Assembly: GCF_029360725.1 (NCBI RefSeq)
Contig: NZ_JARKMY010000009.1
Location: forward strand, 434,001 to 498,000
DNA from: Chryseolinea sp. H1M3-3
GTDB taxonomy: Bacteria; Bacteroidota; Bacteroidia; Cytophagales; Cyclobacteriaceae
Reading direction: 5' to 3'
Length of the DNA stretch: 64,000 nt
Below are positions 35,185 through 44,242 of this stretch, one piece after another. Numbering within the stretch: position 1 is the first letter of the stretch; each line of letters opens with the position of its first letter. The position numbers and the translations under genes are program-made. The notes under the pieces were generated by a model that worked only from the letters and a program-made list of their open reading frames with translations, was not told the origin of the DNA and ran no database searches.

Positions 35185-37911
35185 TCATTCGCTCCGTAAA
35201 CTATTCACTGGATTCTTCAACGCAACCTTAAGAATCTGTAAGCTGATCGTCATCACTCCGATAACCAAAACCAAAATCACGGGAATTACAAATAGCCACC
35301 AGTACAGCGTAATCTTATATGCATAACTTTCCAACCAACGTTTCAGTCCAAGATAAGCCAACGGCAAGGCCACAGCATTAGCTATTAATATCAGCTTCAT
35401 AAAATCGTTCGTAAATAGAGCAATAATATTTGAAGCAGTCGCTCCCATCACTTTTCGGATACCAATCTCTTTCGTTCGCTTTAAAATTGAATACGAGGTT
35501 AACCCAAACAGACCTAAGCAACCAATAAATATGGTAAGTCCCGAGAACAAGCTGACGATGTCACGAAACTTGCGGTCATATTGATATTGCTGGTCAAAAT
35601 ATTCATCCAGGAAAAAATAATTGAATGGAGTATCAGGAAAGTAATTGTTCCATGTAATCCGGGCTTGTTCTATAGCATCCGTTGCATTTCTACCTTGATA
35701 ATGAATAGCAAAATAATCGAGGGCCCTGGGTTGAAGAATAAAGTAAATCGGCTGGACATTTTCCTTCACCGAAAGTTGATGAAATGAATTTACCACGCCA
35801 ATAATTTCATAATCTGCACCCCAATAAGTTGAGATGTGCTTATGAATTGCTTCTTGTGGTGTTTTGAAACCAAGTAATTTTGTTGCAGCCTCATTAATCA
35901 GAACAGCGCGTTTGCCTTCGTTGCCACGGTCCGATAGAAAATCGTGCGAGAAATTTCGGCCTGCCAATATCTTAACTTGTAATGTTGAAAGAAAATCGTA
36001 GTCCACGCCCATGGCAATAAGCCGATAAGCCTTCTGAGGATCGATAGATTCAGCCCTGAATTCAGTTCCCCAGTTGGGTAGCTGACCCGGTATATGTGAT
36101 AATGAAGTTGCATTAAGAAATCCAGCCTGCGCACGAATTCCTTCTTTAAAAAGATTAGCCTTGTTTGAATACGTTGAATCAATTGTAAATCCCCCTTCCG
36201 AATCCGACCAAGTTTCTTTGTCGAAGTTCATTGCCTTGATGATCATTACCTGGTTAATGTTGATGCCCAATTCCTTATCGCGCATAAAGGATAACTGTTG
36301 ATAGGCAACCAATGTCGTAATGATCAAACTGATCGCGGCAGCAAACTGAAATACAACCAATATTTTTCGCAAAGCAAAACGGCTTGTATTCAAATTTCCT
36401 TTCAGTGCCCGCACCGGGTAATAAGAAGCAATCACAAACGCAGGATATAAACCCGACATCAACGCACTGACCAGAACAAAAACGAGCAGACCTATTAACA
36501 TTGTATTATCATACAGAACGCCGTAAGTCAGCGGGACACCGGAGAAGCTAGCGAACGATGGCAATAACATGTGTACCGAAACAACCGCGAGCGAAACAGA
36601 AAGCACATTAAAAAGTAACGACTCTGTTAAGACCTGTAAAACCAAACTAAACCTGGTTGCACCAACCACCTTACGAACCCCGATAGACTTTATCTTTTCT
36701 TCCGACATTGCCGTGGATAGATTAATATAATTCACCCACGCCATGATAAGAATGATAATTGCAAGCATGATCAATGCGTATACCAGCGAACTGCTTCCGT
36801 TCGTTTCCAATTCCTCTTGAAGGTGTGAGTACAAATGAATGTTCCCAAGCGGTCGAAGTTCGAACGTGCTGATTTGTCCGTAGTCGTCTTTGTTATTCTT
36901 AAGACCGTTTTTTGAAAGCGCTAGTTGAGCGAGTTTATTTTCAAGCTCCCCACGAAGCGTAATGTCTGCTAACAAAACATAAGTCTGACCGCCCCAATCC
37001 CAGAATCCTACATCATTGTTCCAAAAGTTTTTTGTTCTTGGGTCAGAGCGGGTAAGGATGTCAAATTTGATGTGTGAATTCGATGGGACATCCTTTAAAA
37101 CGCCGGTAATTTTATAATGCTGAGTTTCCTCACCGTTATACACCTGGAAGGATTTTCCAATCGCATCGCCCGAAAAATAATTATTTGAGAATGTTTCTGA
37201 TATAAGGGCAGTATATGGGTCTTGTAAAACAACCTCTGAATTTCCCTGTAACAATGGGAATGAGAAGACTTTAAAAAAGATGCTGTCGACATCAAACGCT
37301 TTAAAATTTTCAAGAGGAACCAGCTTATTATTTTTGTCTTGATAGTGTATGAAAGTTCTGTCTGAATTGAATCCGCGAACAGTTGTGGCCGCTTTAATTT
37401 CAGGATAGTCAGTATTTAATGCTTTGCTAATGCCGTCGTATGTGTTTGTTTCGTGAACAATAACCTCATTTTGCAACGTGACTTTAGTAGCAACCCGATA
37501 GATGTTCTCCGCGTTTCTGTGAAAATCATCGTAACTAAATTCAAACCGTACATACTGCAGAATTAAAATACAAGCCACCATGCTTACGGATAGTCCGAGC
37601 ACATTAATTGTTGAAAACATTTTGTAACGAACCAAGCCTCGGGCCGCTAGCTTAAAATAGCTCCATATCATATGCAGTTGAATAAGTTCGAACGAAAATT
37701 TATTTCTCAACACAATTCCAGGCCGGAGGAATCTTATAGTATTCCATAACAATTTTTTCTTCGCCCGCCGCTGACCAAGATTTTTTACATCCCGATTAAA
37801 CTTCTGAATGAGATCGCCTTCGATTTCTTCGTACAAATGTTCAGGGCAAATCCTTCGAAGGAATTGTAATGGCCATTTCGGTGGACCTATATTTTTTTTA
37901 CCCACTGCCAT
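35185..37911 (-). CDS. FtsX-like permease with N-terminal permease prefix domain
   Basis: This 908-residue protein has the cytoplasmic prefix segment (WPLQFLRRICPEHLYEEIEGDL, then FLRPGIVLRNKFS) and a full double FtsX body: helix near 100-120, a MacB-like periplasmic domain, three helices around 390-510, a second periplasmic domain and three last helices. Coupling motifs IKSIGVRKVVGA and TKEIGIRKVMGA are present. It lies 6 bp after the permease upstream and is thus last in the PadR-permease-permease operon. Its prefix domain is nearly identical in DNA and protein to that of its partner. No ATPase is encoded nearby, so it must rely on one elsewhere or work without it. Substrate unknown. Confidence 0.9.
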   Translation of the reverse strand: MAVGKKNIGPPKWPLQFLRRICPEHLYEEIEGDLIQKFNRDVKNLGQRRAKKKLLWNTIRFLRPGIVLRNKFSFELIQLHMIWSYFKLAARGLVRYKMFSTINVLGLSVSMVACILILQYVRFEFSYDDFHRNAENIYRVATKVTLQNEVIVHETNTYDGISKALNTDYPEIKAATTVRGFNSDRTFIHYQDKNNKLVPLENFKAFDVDSIFFKVFSFPLLQGNSEVVLQDPYTALISETFSNNYFSGDAIGKSFQVYNGEETQHYKITGVLKDVPSNSHIKFDILTRSDPRTKNFWNNDVGFWDWGGQTYVLLADITLRGELENKLAQLALSKNGLKNNKDDYGQISTFELRPLGNIHLYSHLQEELETNGSSSLVYALIMLAIIILIMAWVNYINLSTAMSEEKIKSIGVRKVVGATRFSLVLQVLTESLLFNVLSVSLAVVSVHMLLPSFASFSGVPLTYGVLYDNTMLIGLLVFVLVSALMSGLYPAFVIASYYPVRALKGNLNTSRFALRKILVVFQFAAAISLIITTLVAYQQLSFMRDKELGININQVMIIKAMNFDKETWSDSEGGFTIDSTYSNKANLFKEGIRAQAGFLNATSLSHIPGQLPNWGTEFRAESIDPQKAYRLIAMGVDYDFLSTLQVKILAGRNFSHDFLSDRGNEGKRAVLINEAATKLLGFKTPQEAIHKHISTYWGADYEIIGVVNSFHQLSVKENVQPIYFILQPRALDYFAIHYQGRNATDAIEQARITWNNYFPDTPFNYFFLDEYFDQQYQYDRKFRDIVSLFSGLTIFIGCLGLFGLTSYSILKRTKEIGIRKVMGATASNIIALFTNDFMKLILIANAVALPLAYLGLKRWLESYAYKITLYWWLFVIPVILVLVIGVMTISLQILKVALKNPVNSLRSE

Positions 37912-37917
37912 ACGATA

Positions 37918-40521
37918 TCACTCTGTTCGCAATGTTTTAACAGGATTAGCAAGTGCAGCACGTGACGATTGACACGACACTGTGACGATTGTAATGAACA
38001 GTAGTAAGAACGCAGTAATCAAAAATACACTTACACCGGGTTCGGTATGATATTCGTACTCTTGCAGAAATTTTTGCACTGCCCACCAGGCCACGGGTAA
38101 GCCAAGGATTAATGACAGTACAATGAGTTTAACAAAATCGTTACACACCAATGAAAGCAATTCGGTGACTGATGCACCCATAACTTTTCTAACGCCAATT
38201 TCCTTTGCACGTTTCTCAGTTGTAAAGGATGCAAGTCCAAAAAGCCCTAGAAACGAAATAAAAATTGCTATCACTGTAAAACATGTGGAGAGTTTGCTCA
38301 TCAAAATTTCATCCTGGTATTGTCGATCGAAAGTTTGATCCATGAACGCATATTCCAATGGGAAATTCGGTTCCAGTTTTTTGTAAACATCTTTGACATA
38401 TTCCATCGCCTCTTCAAGGCGTCCGGCTTCATAGCGGATAAAAATTTGATTGGTGGCTTCAGGACGCAGAGCAATGATCACTGGCGCAATACGTCCTTTC
38501 AAATCTGTGCTGTGAAAATCTTTTATAAGACCAATGATTTTTCCTTTTCGTGGTGCGACGAGTTCCTCACCAATAGGATTCTCAAGTCGCATGCTTCTGG
38601 CGGCTTCTTCATTGATGATGTAGTTATTTGAATCCGCTACAAACTCCCTTGAGAAATTTCTACCATCCACAAATGTAAATCCTAAAGCAGGCAACATATC
38701 GTAATCACATTGAAGTGACTTGAAAGCGATGTTATCTTCTTTTGTTTTCCCTGGCCACGCATTATCGGCAAGTACAATACTGGTTAAAAGGTCAGTAGGG
38801 TTATCGTTGCTTTGGCCAACTACTTTTATTGCCGGATTTTGAAGCACCTGGTTTCGGAAAGCATCGAAATTTTTACGCAGATCGGCATTGCTCCTGAAAT
38901 AGAAAACATCGTCTTTATTAAACCCTAGATTTTTGGTCCGCATGTAATCGATCTGTTGGTAAACGCCGATGGCGCAAATGATAAGCACTACGGATAAACT
39001 GAATTGAAAAACCACCAAGCCCTTTCGTAGACCTGCCCCGCTTAAACCCGCTATTGTTCCTTTCAATACATTCACAGGCTTGAATGAGGAAAGCAAAACT
39101 GCTGGATAACTACCGGCCATCAGTCCAGCTAGGACCGTTATTCCCAACAGACCAACATAGACTAGTGGATTGGTGTAATCAATCCGCGTTTGTTTTCCGG
39201 TTAACTCATTGAAAAATGGCATGAGTAAATGGACTGCAAGTAATGCAAAGAAAAGTGATATGAACGCCGTCAAAACGGATTCCATCATAAATTGCTTTAC
39301 CAATGAATTATGCCCAGCACCGACAACTTTTCGGACACCAATTTCACGAGCTCTGCTGACGGATCGAGCGGTAGCAAGATTCATGAAATTGATGCATGCT
39401 ATCAGAAGAATAAATATGGCTACAATTGAGAAAGTAGTGACATAGGTTATACGTCCGCCATGTTGTTCACCATTTGTAAAATTATTGTGTAGTCTCCAAT
39501 CCGACATAGGGTGCAAAAACAACTCGACATTTGGATCCCATCGAACCCAGATATTCGGTTTTGTAAATGCTTCATGTATCTTTTTATTTAATGCTTCTAC
39601 CTTCGCCTTCTCATGCAGTTTTACATAGGTCACGCCACCACTCCAGGCACCCCACTCATTGTTATATTGATCTGTCTTTGCATAAATCCGGTAGGGAATA
39701 ATAAAATCAAATTCGAGTGTGGAATTTTCAGGAAGGTCTTCGAAGACTGCTGCTACTTTTGCATCAAATGTATTATCGACGCGAAATACCTTTCCAATAG
39801 GATTTTCATCTTTAAAATATAACGCAGCCACTTTTCTTGAGATTACAATTGAATTATTGTCTTGAGACGATTGGTTTGTCGTTCCGGAAAGAAGTGGAAT
39901 CGTAAAGATTTTAAAAATGGATGAATCAGCATAGACAGCTTTATGATAAATGGATTTATTCTCGTTCTGCAGCAATACCTGGTTTCTGAATATTATTCGT
40001 CCGGATTCAGCTACTTCGGGAAGTCCCTTCAATGCTGGAGCAAGTGGACCAGGCGTGTTATCATATGTTTGCGTTCCATCTGGAAAAGTGTGGTGCGCCA
40101 TAATCTTATATACCTGATCCTTGTTTTGATGAAAATCATCATACGACACTTCATCCATTACCCAGAGTATAATGAAAATGCTGCAAGCCAGGCCAACGGC
40201 TAATCCGGAAACATTGATAAAAGAATATCCACTATTCTTTAAAGAAGTGCGGAAAAAGATTTTGAAGAAATGTTTTAACATATGGAATGAGGGTATATGC
40301 AATGAAAATTTATTCCTCAGAATAATCCCAGGTCTGAAAAAACTTACCGTATGCCAGGCGAGCCGTCGGCGAGCCTTTTTCTCACCCCATTTGTCAACAT
40401 CCCGATTAAATTTCTGAATGAGATCGCCTTCGATTTCTTCATATAAATGCTCAGGGCAAATGAACTCAAGCAGTCGTAACCACTTGTTGCGCCCCATAGG
40501 TCTTTTATTTTCCTTCGGCAT
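37918..40521 (-). CDS. FtsX-like permease with N-terminal permease prefix domain
   Basis: This is an 867-residue permease of the same type: prefix segment (WLRLLEFICPEHLYEEIEGDL, then FFRPGIILRNKFS), one helix near 95-115, MacB-like periplasmic domain, three helices, second periplasmic domain, three C-terminal helices. Coupling motifs AREIGVRKVVGA and AKEIGVRKVMGAS are intact. The ATG at 40521 gives MPKENKRPMGRNKW, matching the short leader of the partner; the open frame to 40569 adds an unlikely stretch. It lies 151 bp after the PadR gene and directly before another permease, so the two could form a heterodimer or serve different substrates. Confidence 0.9.
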   Translation of the reverse strand: MPKENKRPMGRNKWLRLLEFICPEHLYEEIEGDLIQKFNRDVDKWGEKKARRRLAWHTVSFFRPGIILRNKFSLHIPSFHMLKHFFKIFFRTSLKNSGYSFINVSGLAVGLACSIFIILWVMDEVSYDDFHQNKDQVYKIMAHHTFPDGTQTYDNTPGPLAPALKGLPEVAESGRIIFRNQVLLQNENKSIYHKAVYADSSIFKIFTIPLLSGTTNQSSQDNNSIVISRKVAALYFKDENPIGKVFRVDNTFDAKVAAVFEDLPENSTLEFDFIIPYRIYAKTDQYNNEWGAWSGGVTYVKLHEKAKVEALNKKIHEAFTKPNIWVRWDPNVELFLHPMSDWRLHNNFTNGEQHGGRITYVTTFSIVAIFILLIACINFMNLATARSVSRAREIGVRKVVGAGHNSLVKQFMMESVLTAFISLFFALLAVHLLMPFFNELTGKQTRIDYTNPLVYVGLLGITVLAGLMAGSYPAVLLSSFKPVNVLKGTIAGLSGAGLRKGLVVFQFSLSVVLIICAIGVYQQIDYMRTKNLGFNKDDVFYFRSNADLRKNFDAFRNQVLQNPAIKVVGQSNDNPTDLLTSIVLADNAWPGKTKEDNIAFKSLQCDYDMLPALGFTFVDGRNFSREFVADSNNYIINEEAARSMRLENPIGEELVAPRKGKIIGLIKDFHSTDLKGRIAPVIIALRPEATNQIFIRYEAGRLEEAMEYVKDVYKKLEPNFPLEYAFMDQTFDRQYQDEILMSKLSTCFTVIAIFISFLGLFGLASFTTEKRAKEIGVRKVMGASVTELLSLVCNDFVKLIVLSLILGLPVAWWAVQKFLQEYEYHTEPGVSVFLITAFLLLFITIVTVSCQSSRAALANPVKTLRTE

Positions 40522-40672
40522 ATTGTTCACCAATGCGTAGTTACAATGATCCGCTCTTATAGAGAGCACTTTGCTTACGGCATGATTAAATTATCTAAAA
40601 CGTTAGAACAATTGACAGCATTCACTCCTCAATAAAAGGATACAGTTTCATAGAATCATATCATCAGATGAA

Positions 40673-41005
40673 TCATAATCCCGACATCTTGAGCTGCGGC
40701 ACCATGTTCCACAACTCCAACCTCGTCTCTTTCATTGCTCGCAACATCGCCATACCGGCAGAAGTAATGGTGAAGATTCTTTTCCTTCTCCCTCCTCTTT
40801 CATTGGTTCCACCGCCCATTTTCGATTTGATGTATCCCTTATCCTCCAGGCGATAAAGTGTTACATGTACTGCACTCAGGTTTACTTCACGTTTAAATTT
40901 CGTTTCAATTTCTTCTGAAATGGCAGCGCCGTAAGCATCTTCCTGTAAAGCTGCAACGAGTGTTAACACCAATTCCTCAAACTCGCCCAGATATTCTTTC
41001 GCCAT
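40673..41005 (-). CDS. PadR family transcriptional regulator
   Basis: This 110-residue winged-helix regulator begins MAKEYLGEFEELVLTLVAALQ and has the DNA-binding region LSAVHVTLYRLEDKGYIKSK and wing RRKRIFTITSAG. It is a close paralogue of the PadR at 26822-27154, differing mainly between residues 18 and 40, where ligand or dimer differences may lie. The frame is open to 41098, but the ATG at 41005 gives the same N-terminus as the paralogue. It heads the operon of two prefix-domain permeases, and the ACAAAATATA string precedes its start as in the other unit. Repression of its own operon is the likely role. Confidence 0.92.
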   Translation of the reverse strand: MAKEYLGEFEELVLTLVAALQEDAYGAAISEEIETKFKREVNLSAVHVTLYRLEDKGYIKSKMGGGTNERGGRRKRIFTITSAGMAMLRAMKETRLELWNMVPQLKMSGL

Positions 41006-41196
41006 ATCCTTATATTTTGTTAAGTAAATAAGACAATTAATTTTTTTATATACAAATGGATCAGGAGGAAAGATCAAGTATGGCTGCAAAAGACACAATA
41101 AAAAAAATACAATTCACCGCTGAGGAACCGTCATGAAATGCTGAGCTTCAGTGAATATTTAAAAAAAGCTGTGGTAAAAATAAGAGCAGTTGTTAT

Positions 41197-42594
41197 TTAA
41201 TCCGCGGAAGTAATCTTGACCGCAAGATCTTCCGGATAAGCAGGAGAAGTTAGTTTCAATTTGTTATCTGAAGCAACATTTTGCTTTGCCGCATATGTTC
41301 CGGTAAGCGGATCCATGAATTCAACGGTATAATTTCCTGCAGGTACCGTAAGTTCAAAGACGTGAGGCCCTTTGCCGAAAATGTAAATCGCGTATTGTTT
41401 TCCCGGCTCAGAAAGAACATATGCTCTTTTATTTTGGTCACCAGGAATCAACGTGCTGTCGGGTTTCATCTTCAAATAATCAAAACCATCGATAAATTTT
41501 CTGAGGAAGCTGAGTTGCTTTCTGAGTGCAGGAGTTCCTCCCCCCGGCTGCGTATTCGGATATTGAAAAGATCCATCTTCGTGATCAGCGGTGAAAGAAT
41601 AATCCAGGTTGTTGTACAAGGCACCACCTGCCAGAATAAAAGACCAACCTTCTCTTCGATATGTGCTGTCAGCCTGACCATCAAACCCTGTTTCGTTATC
41701 CCCGATCACCTTGTTAAAATGATAGTTCTGCGCAACAGCAATGGGTGGATATGCATAGTGAAAATTAAAAACCGAAACAGCGGGATGTGGATTTTCGATT
41801 TTAAGATGATCATTTGCAATATTTTGAGAGATAAGATGTTGCTGCGAAAAATCTTTTTCTTCATCACGTATAACGGACGCGATGTGATGCTGCCAATCCA
41901 TGGTTACTCCGCCCCAATATGGCTCATTGCAGATTTCATAGATCAGGTTGCTGTAATTTTTTAGCTCACTAACAATCTTCCGAACCAATGCTTCATGAAT
42001 TTCAAGCAGCCCATTTGATTTATCAACGGTGTAGACATGCGTACGGTCTTTTGGTCCCTTCCCATTAACATTGTTGACTTCATTCATGGGACTGAGGTTC
42101 CATTGTGAGTCTTCATAAAAAGGACAAAACAATGCCAGCTCTACCATAACATTTCGCCTCTCCGCTTCTGCCATAAAATCCTTAAGGCGTGTGAAATAGG
42201 CTTCATCCCATTTGGTGAGATCGAATTTATTACCACCATTGGTATAACCTGGAGTTTTCGACCGTGCCCACGGGCAAATAAATTTTTGTGGGGCCGGTGC
42301 AAGTGTATTACGTTCAATCTCGAAAGCCCCTACTGGTTCTACATATACGCCCGTAAATGTACGGGTAAGATTTAACTCACTCTTTGAGAGCGCATCCAGA
42401 TATTTGACATAATCAAAATCCAGGTTGAGCACTGCGCCATAATGTTCTGCTGAAGTAATCAGAATTGTCGGCTTACCATCGTAAATAAAATAATGCGGGT
42501 TCTCAGGATGTAAGGCAATCGGTTTGCGTTGCGCAGGTTGATTGCAGGCTGATAAAACAATTGTTATGAGCCACCATTGAATATAACATTTCAT
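41197..42594 (-). CDS. Glycoside hydrolase-like TIM-barrel lipoprotein (cellulase-like)
   Basis: This 465-residue lipoprotein starts at the ATG at 42594 (signal ending IVLSAC); an in-frame start at 42645 would bury the signal. The mature chain has a TIM-barrel glycoside hydrolase pattern: HYFIYDGKPTILITSAEHYG early on, as in DUF4038-like or GH5-like enzymes, acid/base Glu224 in YEICNEPYWGG, and a likely nucleophile Glu301 in GDNETGFDG. A small beta domain closes the protein (about 385-465). The substrate is unknown; it would act in the periplasm or at the surface on a glycan. It is the last gene of a minus-strand row with a TauE/SafE transporter and an SGNH hydrolase. Confidence 0.82.
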   Translation of the reverse strand: MKCYIQWWLITIVLSACNQPAQRKPIALHPENPHYFIYDGKPTILITSAEHYGAVLNLDFDYVKYLDALSKSELNLTRTFTGVYVEPVGAFEIERNTLAPAPQKFICPWARSKTPGYTNGGNKFDLTKWDEAYFTRLKDFMAEAERRNVMVELALFCPFYEDSQWNLSPMNEVNNVNGKGPKDRTHVYTVDKSNGLLEIHEALVRKIVSELKNYSNLIYEICNEPYWGGVTMDWQHHIASVIRDEEKDFSQQHLISQNIANDHLKIENPHPAVSVFNFHYAYPPIAVAQNYHFNKVIGDNETGFDGQADSTYRREGWSFILAGGALYNNLDYSFTADHEDGSFQYPNTQPGGGTPALRKQLSFLRKFIDGFDYLKMKPDSTLIPGDQNKRAYVLSEPGKQYAIYIFGKGPHVFELTVPAGNYTVEFMDPLTGTYAAKQNVASDNKLKLTSPAYPEDLAVKITSAD

Positions 42595-42675
42595 GAATTT
42601 AAGATAGGACGTTCCGGTGTGAGTTCCTAACATCAACAATTGCAAGGTAACAATACAGCAGGTTGCAATTTATCT

Positions 42676-43428
42676 TCAGATCAGCATGAATACAGCAGCG
42701 ATGATGGTCATAAAAATAATGAACCACCGGTAGGTTCTTTCAGATAATTGCTTAACGATTATTATACCGAAGTAAGCGCCAACGATAATGAATGGTATTG
42801 CGAGAAGATTAAAGAGAAATGTATTTAACGTTATTGTGTTCCAAACGAAAATATGGAACGGTACCTTAAACCAGTTCGTAGCCATGAAGAACCAGGCCGT
42901 TGTTCCAATGAATACATTTTTTGGTAATCGGATGGAAAGTAAATAAACAGCCAGCACGGTTCCGGCGAGGTTTCCCACCATGGACGTAAACCCGCCAAGT
43001 ACTCCTGTTGTTATTGCGAAAGCTTTTTGATGGGGTACATCTTCTTTATGACCACGTTCAAGCCACAACATCACGACAACGCTTACCAAAATGATAACCG
43101 CCATGATGATTTTAAATATCTCATCGTTAATGTATTTCCCAACGATGGTACCCACGACTACTCCCAACGCAGCCCAGGGAAATAAGATCTTCAAATGCGA
43201 CCACGATGCATGACGATGATAGTACCAAACGCCAAGAACATCTGCCATCACAAGCATGGGAAGTAAAATTCCACTTGAAGATTGCCCTCCAAAAACATTT
43301 GCAAGCAACGGTACCGCCAACATGCCTGCGCCGTGAACGCCGGTTTTAGACATTCCTGTAAAAATAGCGACTAACAATACGAGGATAAGCTGGAGGTACG
43401 TAAGCTCGTAAGAAAAGAGAGAGATCAA
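42676..43428 (-). CDS. TauE/SafE family sulfite/sulfonate exporter-like permease
   Basis: This 250-residue inner-membrane protein has about seven to eight helices and the TauE/SafE features: N-terminal FTGMSKTGVHGAGMLAVPLLA, the region GVLGGFTSMVGNLAGTVLAVYLL, and an internal two-fold repeat. Members carry sulfite, sulfoacetate or other organic anions out or in. The start is unusual: a TTG at 43428 with an in-frame stop two codons upstream and no ATG before residue 25, so TTG is the probable start. It begins 10 bp after the SGNH hydrolase stop. The cargo is unknown. Confidence 0.87.
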   Translation of the reverse strand: MISLFSYELTYLQLILVLLVAIFTGMSKTGVHGAGMLAVPLLANVFGGQSSSGILLPMLVMADVLGVWYYHRHASWSHLKILFPWAALGVVVGTIVGKYINDEIFKIIMAVIILVSVVVMLWLERGHKEDVPHQKAFAITTGVLGGFTSMVGNLAGTVLAVYLLSIRLPKNVFIGTTAWFFMATNWFKVPFHIFVWNTITLNTFLFNLLAIPFIIVGAYFGIIIVKQLSERTYRWFIIFMTIIAAVFMLI

Positions 43429-43438
43429 AGACTAATGA

Positions 43439-44116
43439 CTAAAGGGTCTTTACTACTTTCCAAACTTCTTCAGCCACAAGCTGGTTGCCTTTTTCATTCA
43501 GATGCACCCGATCAGTAGTAAGTACACCTGATTCCTTGTTTTCTGCATTGAATTTTTTATTGTAGTCTAAGAATGCTTGTCGTAAATCGATGAGTGGAAT
43601 ATTATTACTTTTTGCCAATCCGCGTATGATGTTGCTATATCGGTTCAAATCTCCATCAAGCTCGTTGCTGTAATCAGTCTTCTCTCCGATCGCAGCGGGC
43701 GTACAAAGGGCCACCTTGATGTTTTTTTCCTGAAACTTTTTAATGAGTGCCGAATAGAACTTTTCAAATTTGTCTGCATCTGTCCCCGTTCCATGCGAAC
43801 GTTTATGCCACACATCATTAACACCTACATAAATGACAACGATATCAGGGCTTTTGCTGAGTACGTCACTTTCGAAGCGCAGATATAAATCATAAATCTT
43901 GTTGCCTCCAATACCGGCACCGACAAAATCATAGCGATCGGATAACTTCTCCGCCGCCGCCAGCTCAGCAATACGAACAACATAACCGCCGGGTTTGATC
44001 CCCGCCTCAGTGATCGAATCACCAAAAAAAACGATTTTCTTTTTCTGCATAATGTGAGTAAAGGAAGTCAATGCTATTAATGCGAAGGCATACAAAAGCC
44101 AGGCGGTTCTTTTCAT
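43439..44116 (-). CDS. SGNH/GDSL hydrolase, exported
   Basis: This 225-residue enzyme has a signal peptide and the four SGNH blocks: nucleophile Ser34 in VFFGDSITEAG, Gly in GAGIGGNKIYDL, Asn in VIYVGVNDVWH, and the Asp/His pair in DRVHLNEKGNQLV. It should cleave acetyl or acyl esters on lipids or glycans in the envelope. It is first in a minus-strand row with the TauE/SafE protein and the glycoside hydrolase, so deacetylation of a glycan before hydrolysis is a plausible joint task, but this is inference. It is distinct from the GSS-type enzyme at 31163-31840. Confidence 0.9.
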   Translation of the reverse strand: MKRTAWLLYAFALIALTSFTHIMQKKKIVFFGDSITEAGIKPGGYVVRIAELAAAEKLSDRYDFVGAGIGGNKIYDLYLRFESDVLSKSPDIVVIYVGVNDVWHKRSHGTGTDADKFEKFYSALIKKFQEKNIKVALCTPAAIGEKTDYSNELDGDLNRYSNIIRGLAKSNNIPLIDLRQAFLDYNKKFNAENKESGVLTTDRVHLNEKGNQLVAEEVWKVVKTL

Positions 44117-44242
44117 GGTTTAGATTTAAGGGCGTAATATAATAAAGTGTTGACCTTTCGCACGAAGCCTTCCCTAAGTTTTTGTCATTCCCGATTCACG
44201 GTCTCTGATTTTATAATTACTTTTAATGAAACTCATTCACCT

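Noticed and set aside
41281-41964. 227-codon open frame on the plus strand opposite the glycoside hydrolase
   Set aside because: It is the antisense of a well-supported gene with signal peptide and catalytic motifs. Its translation has no recognisable domain and no upstream signals.
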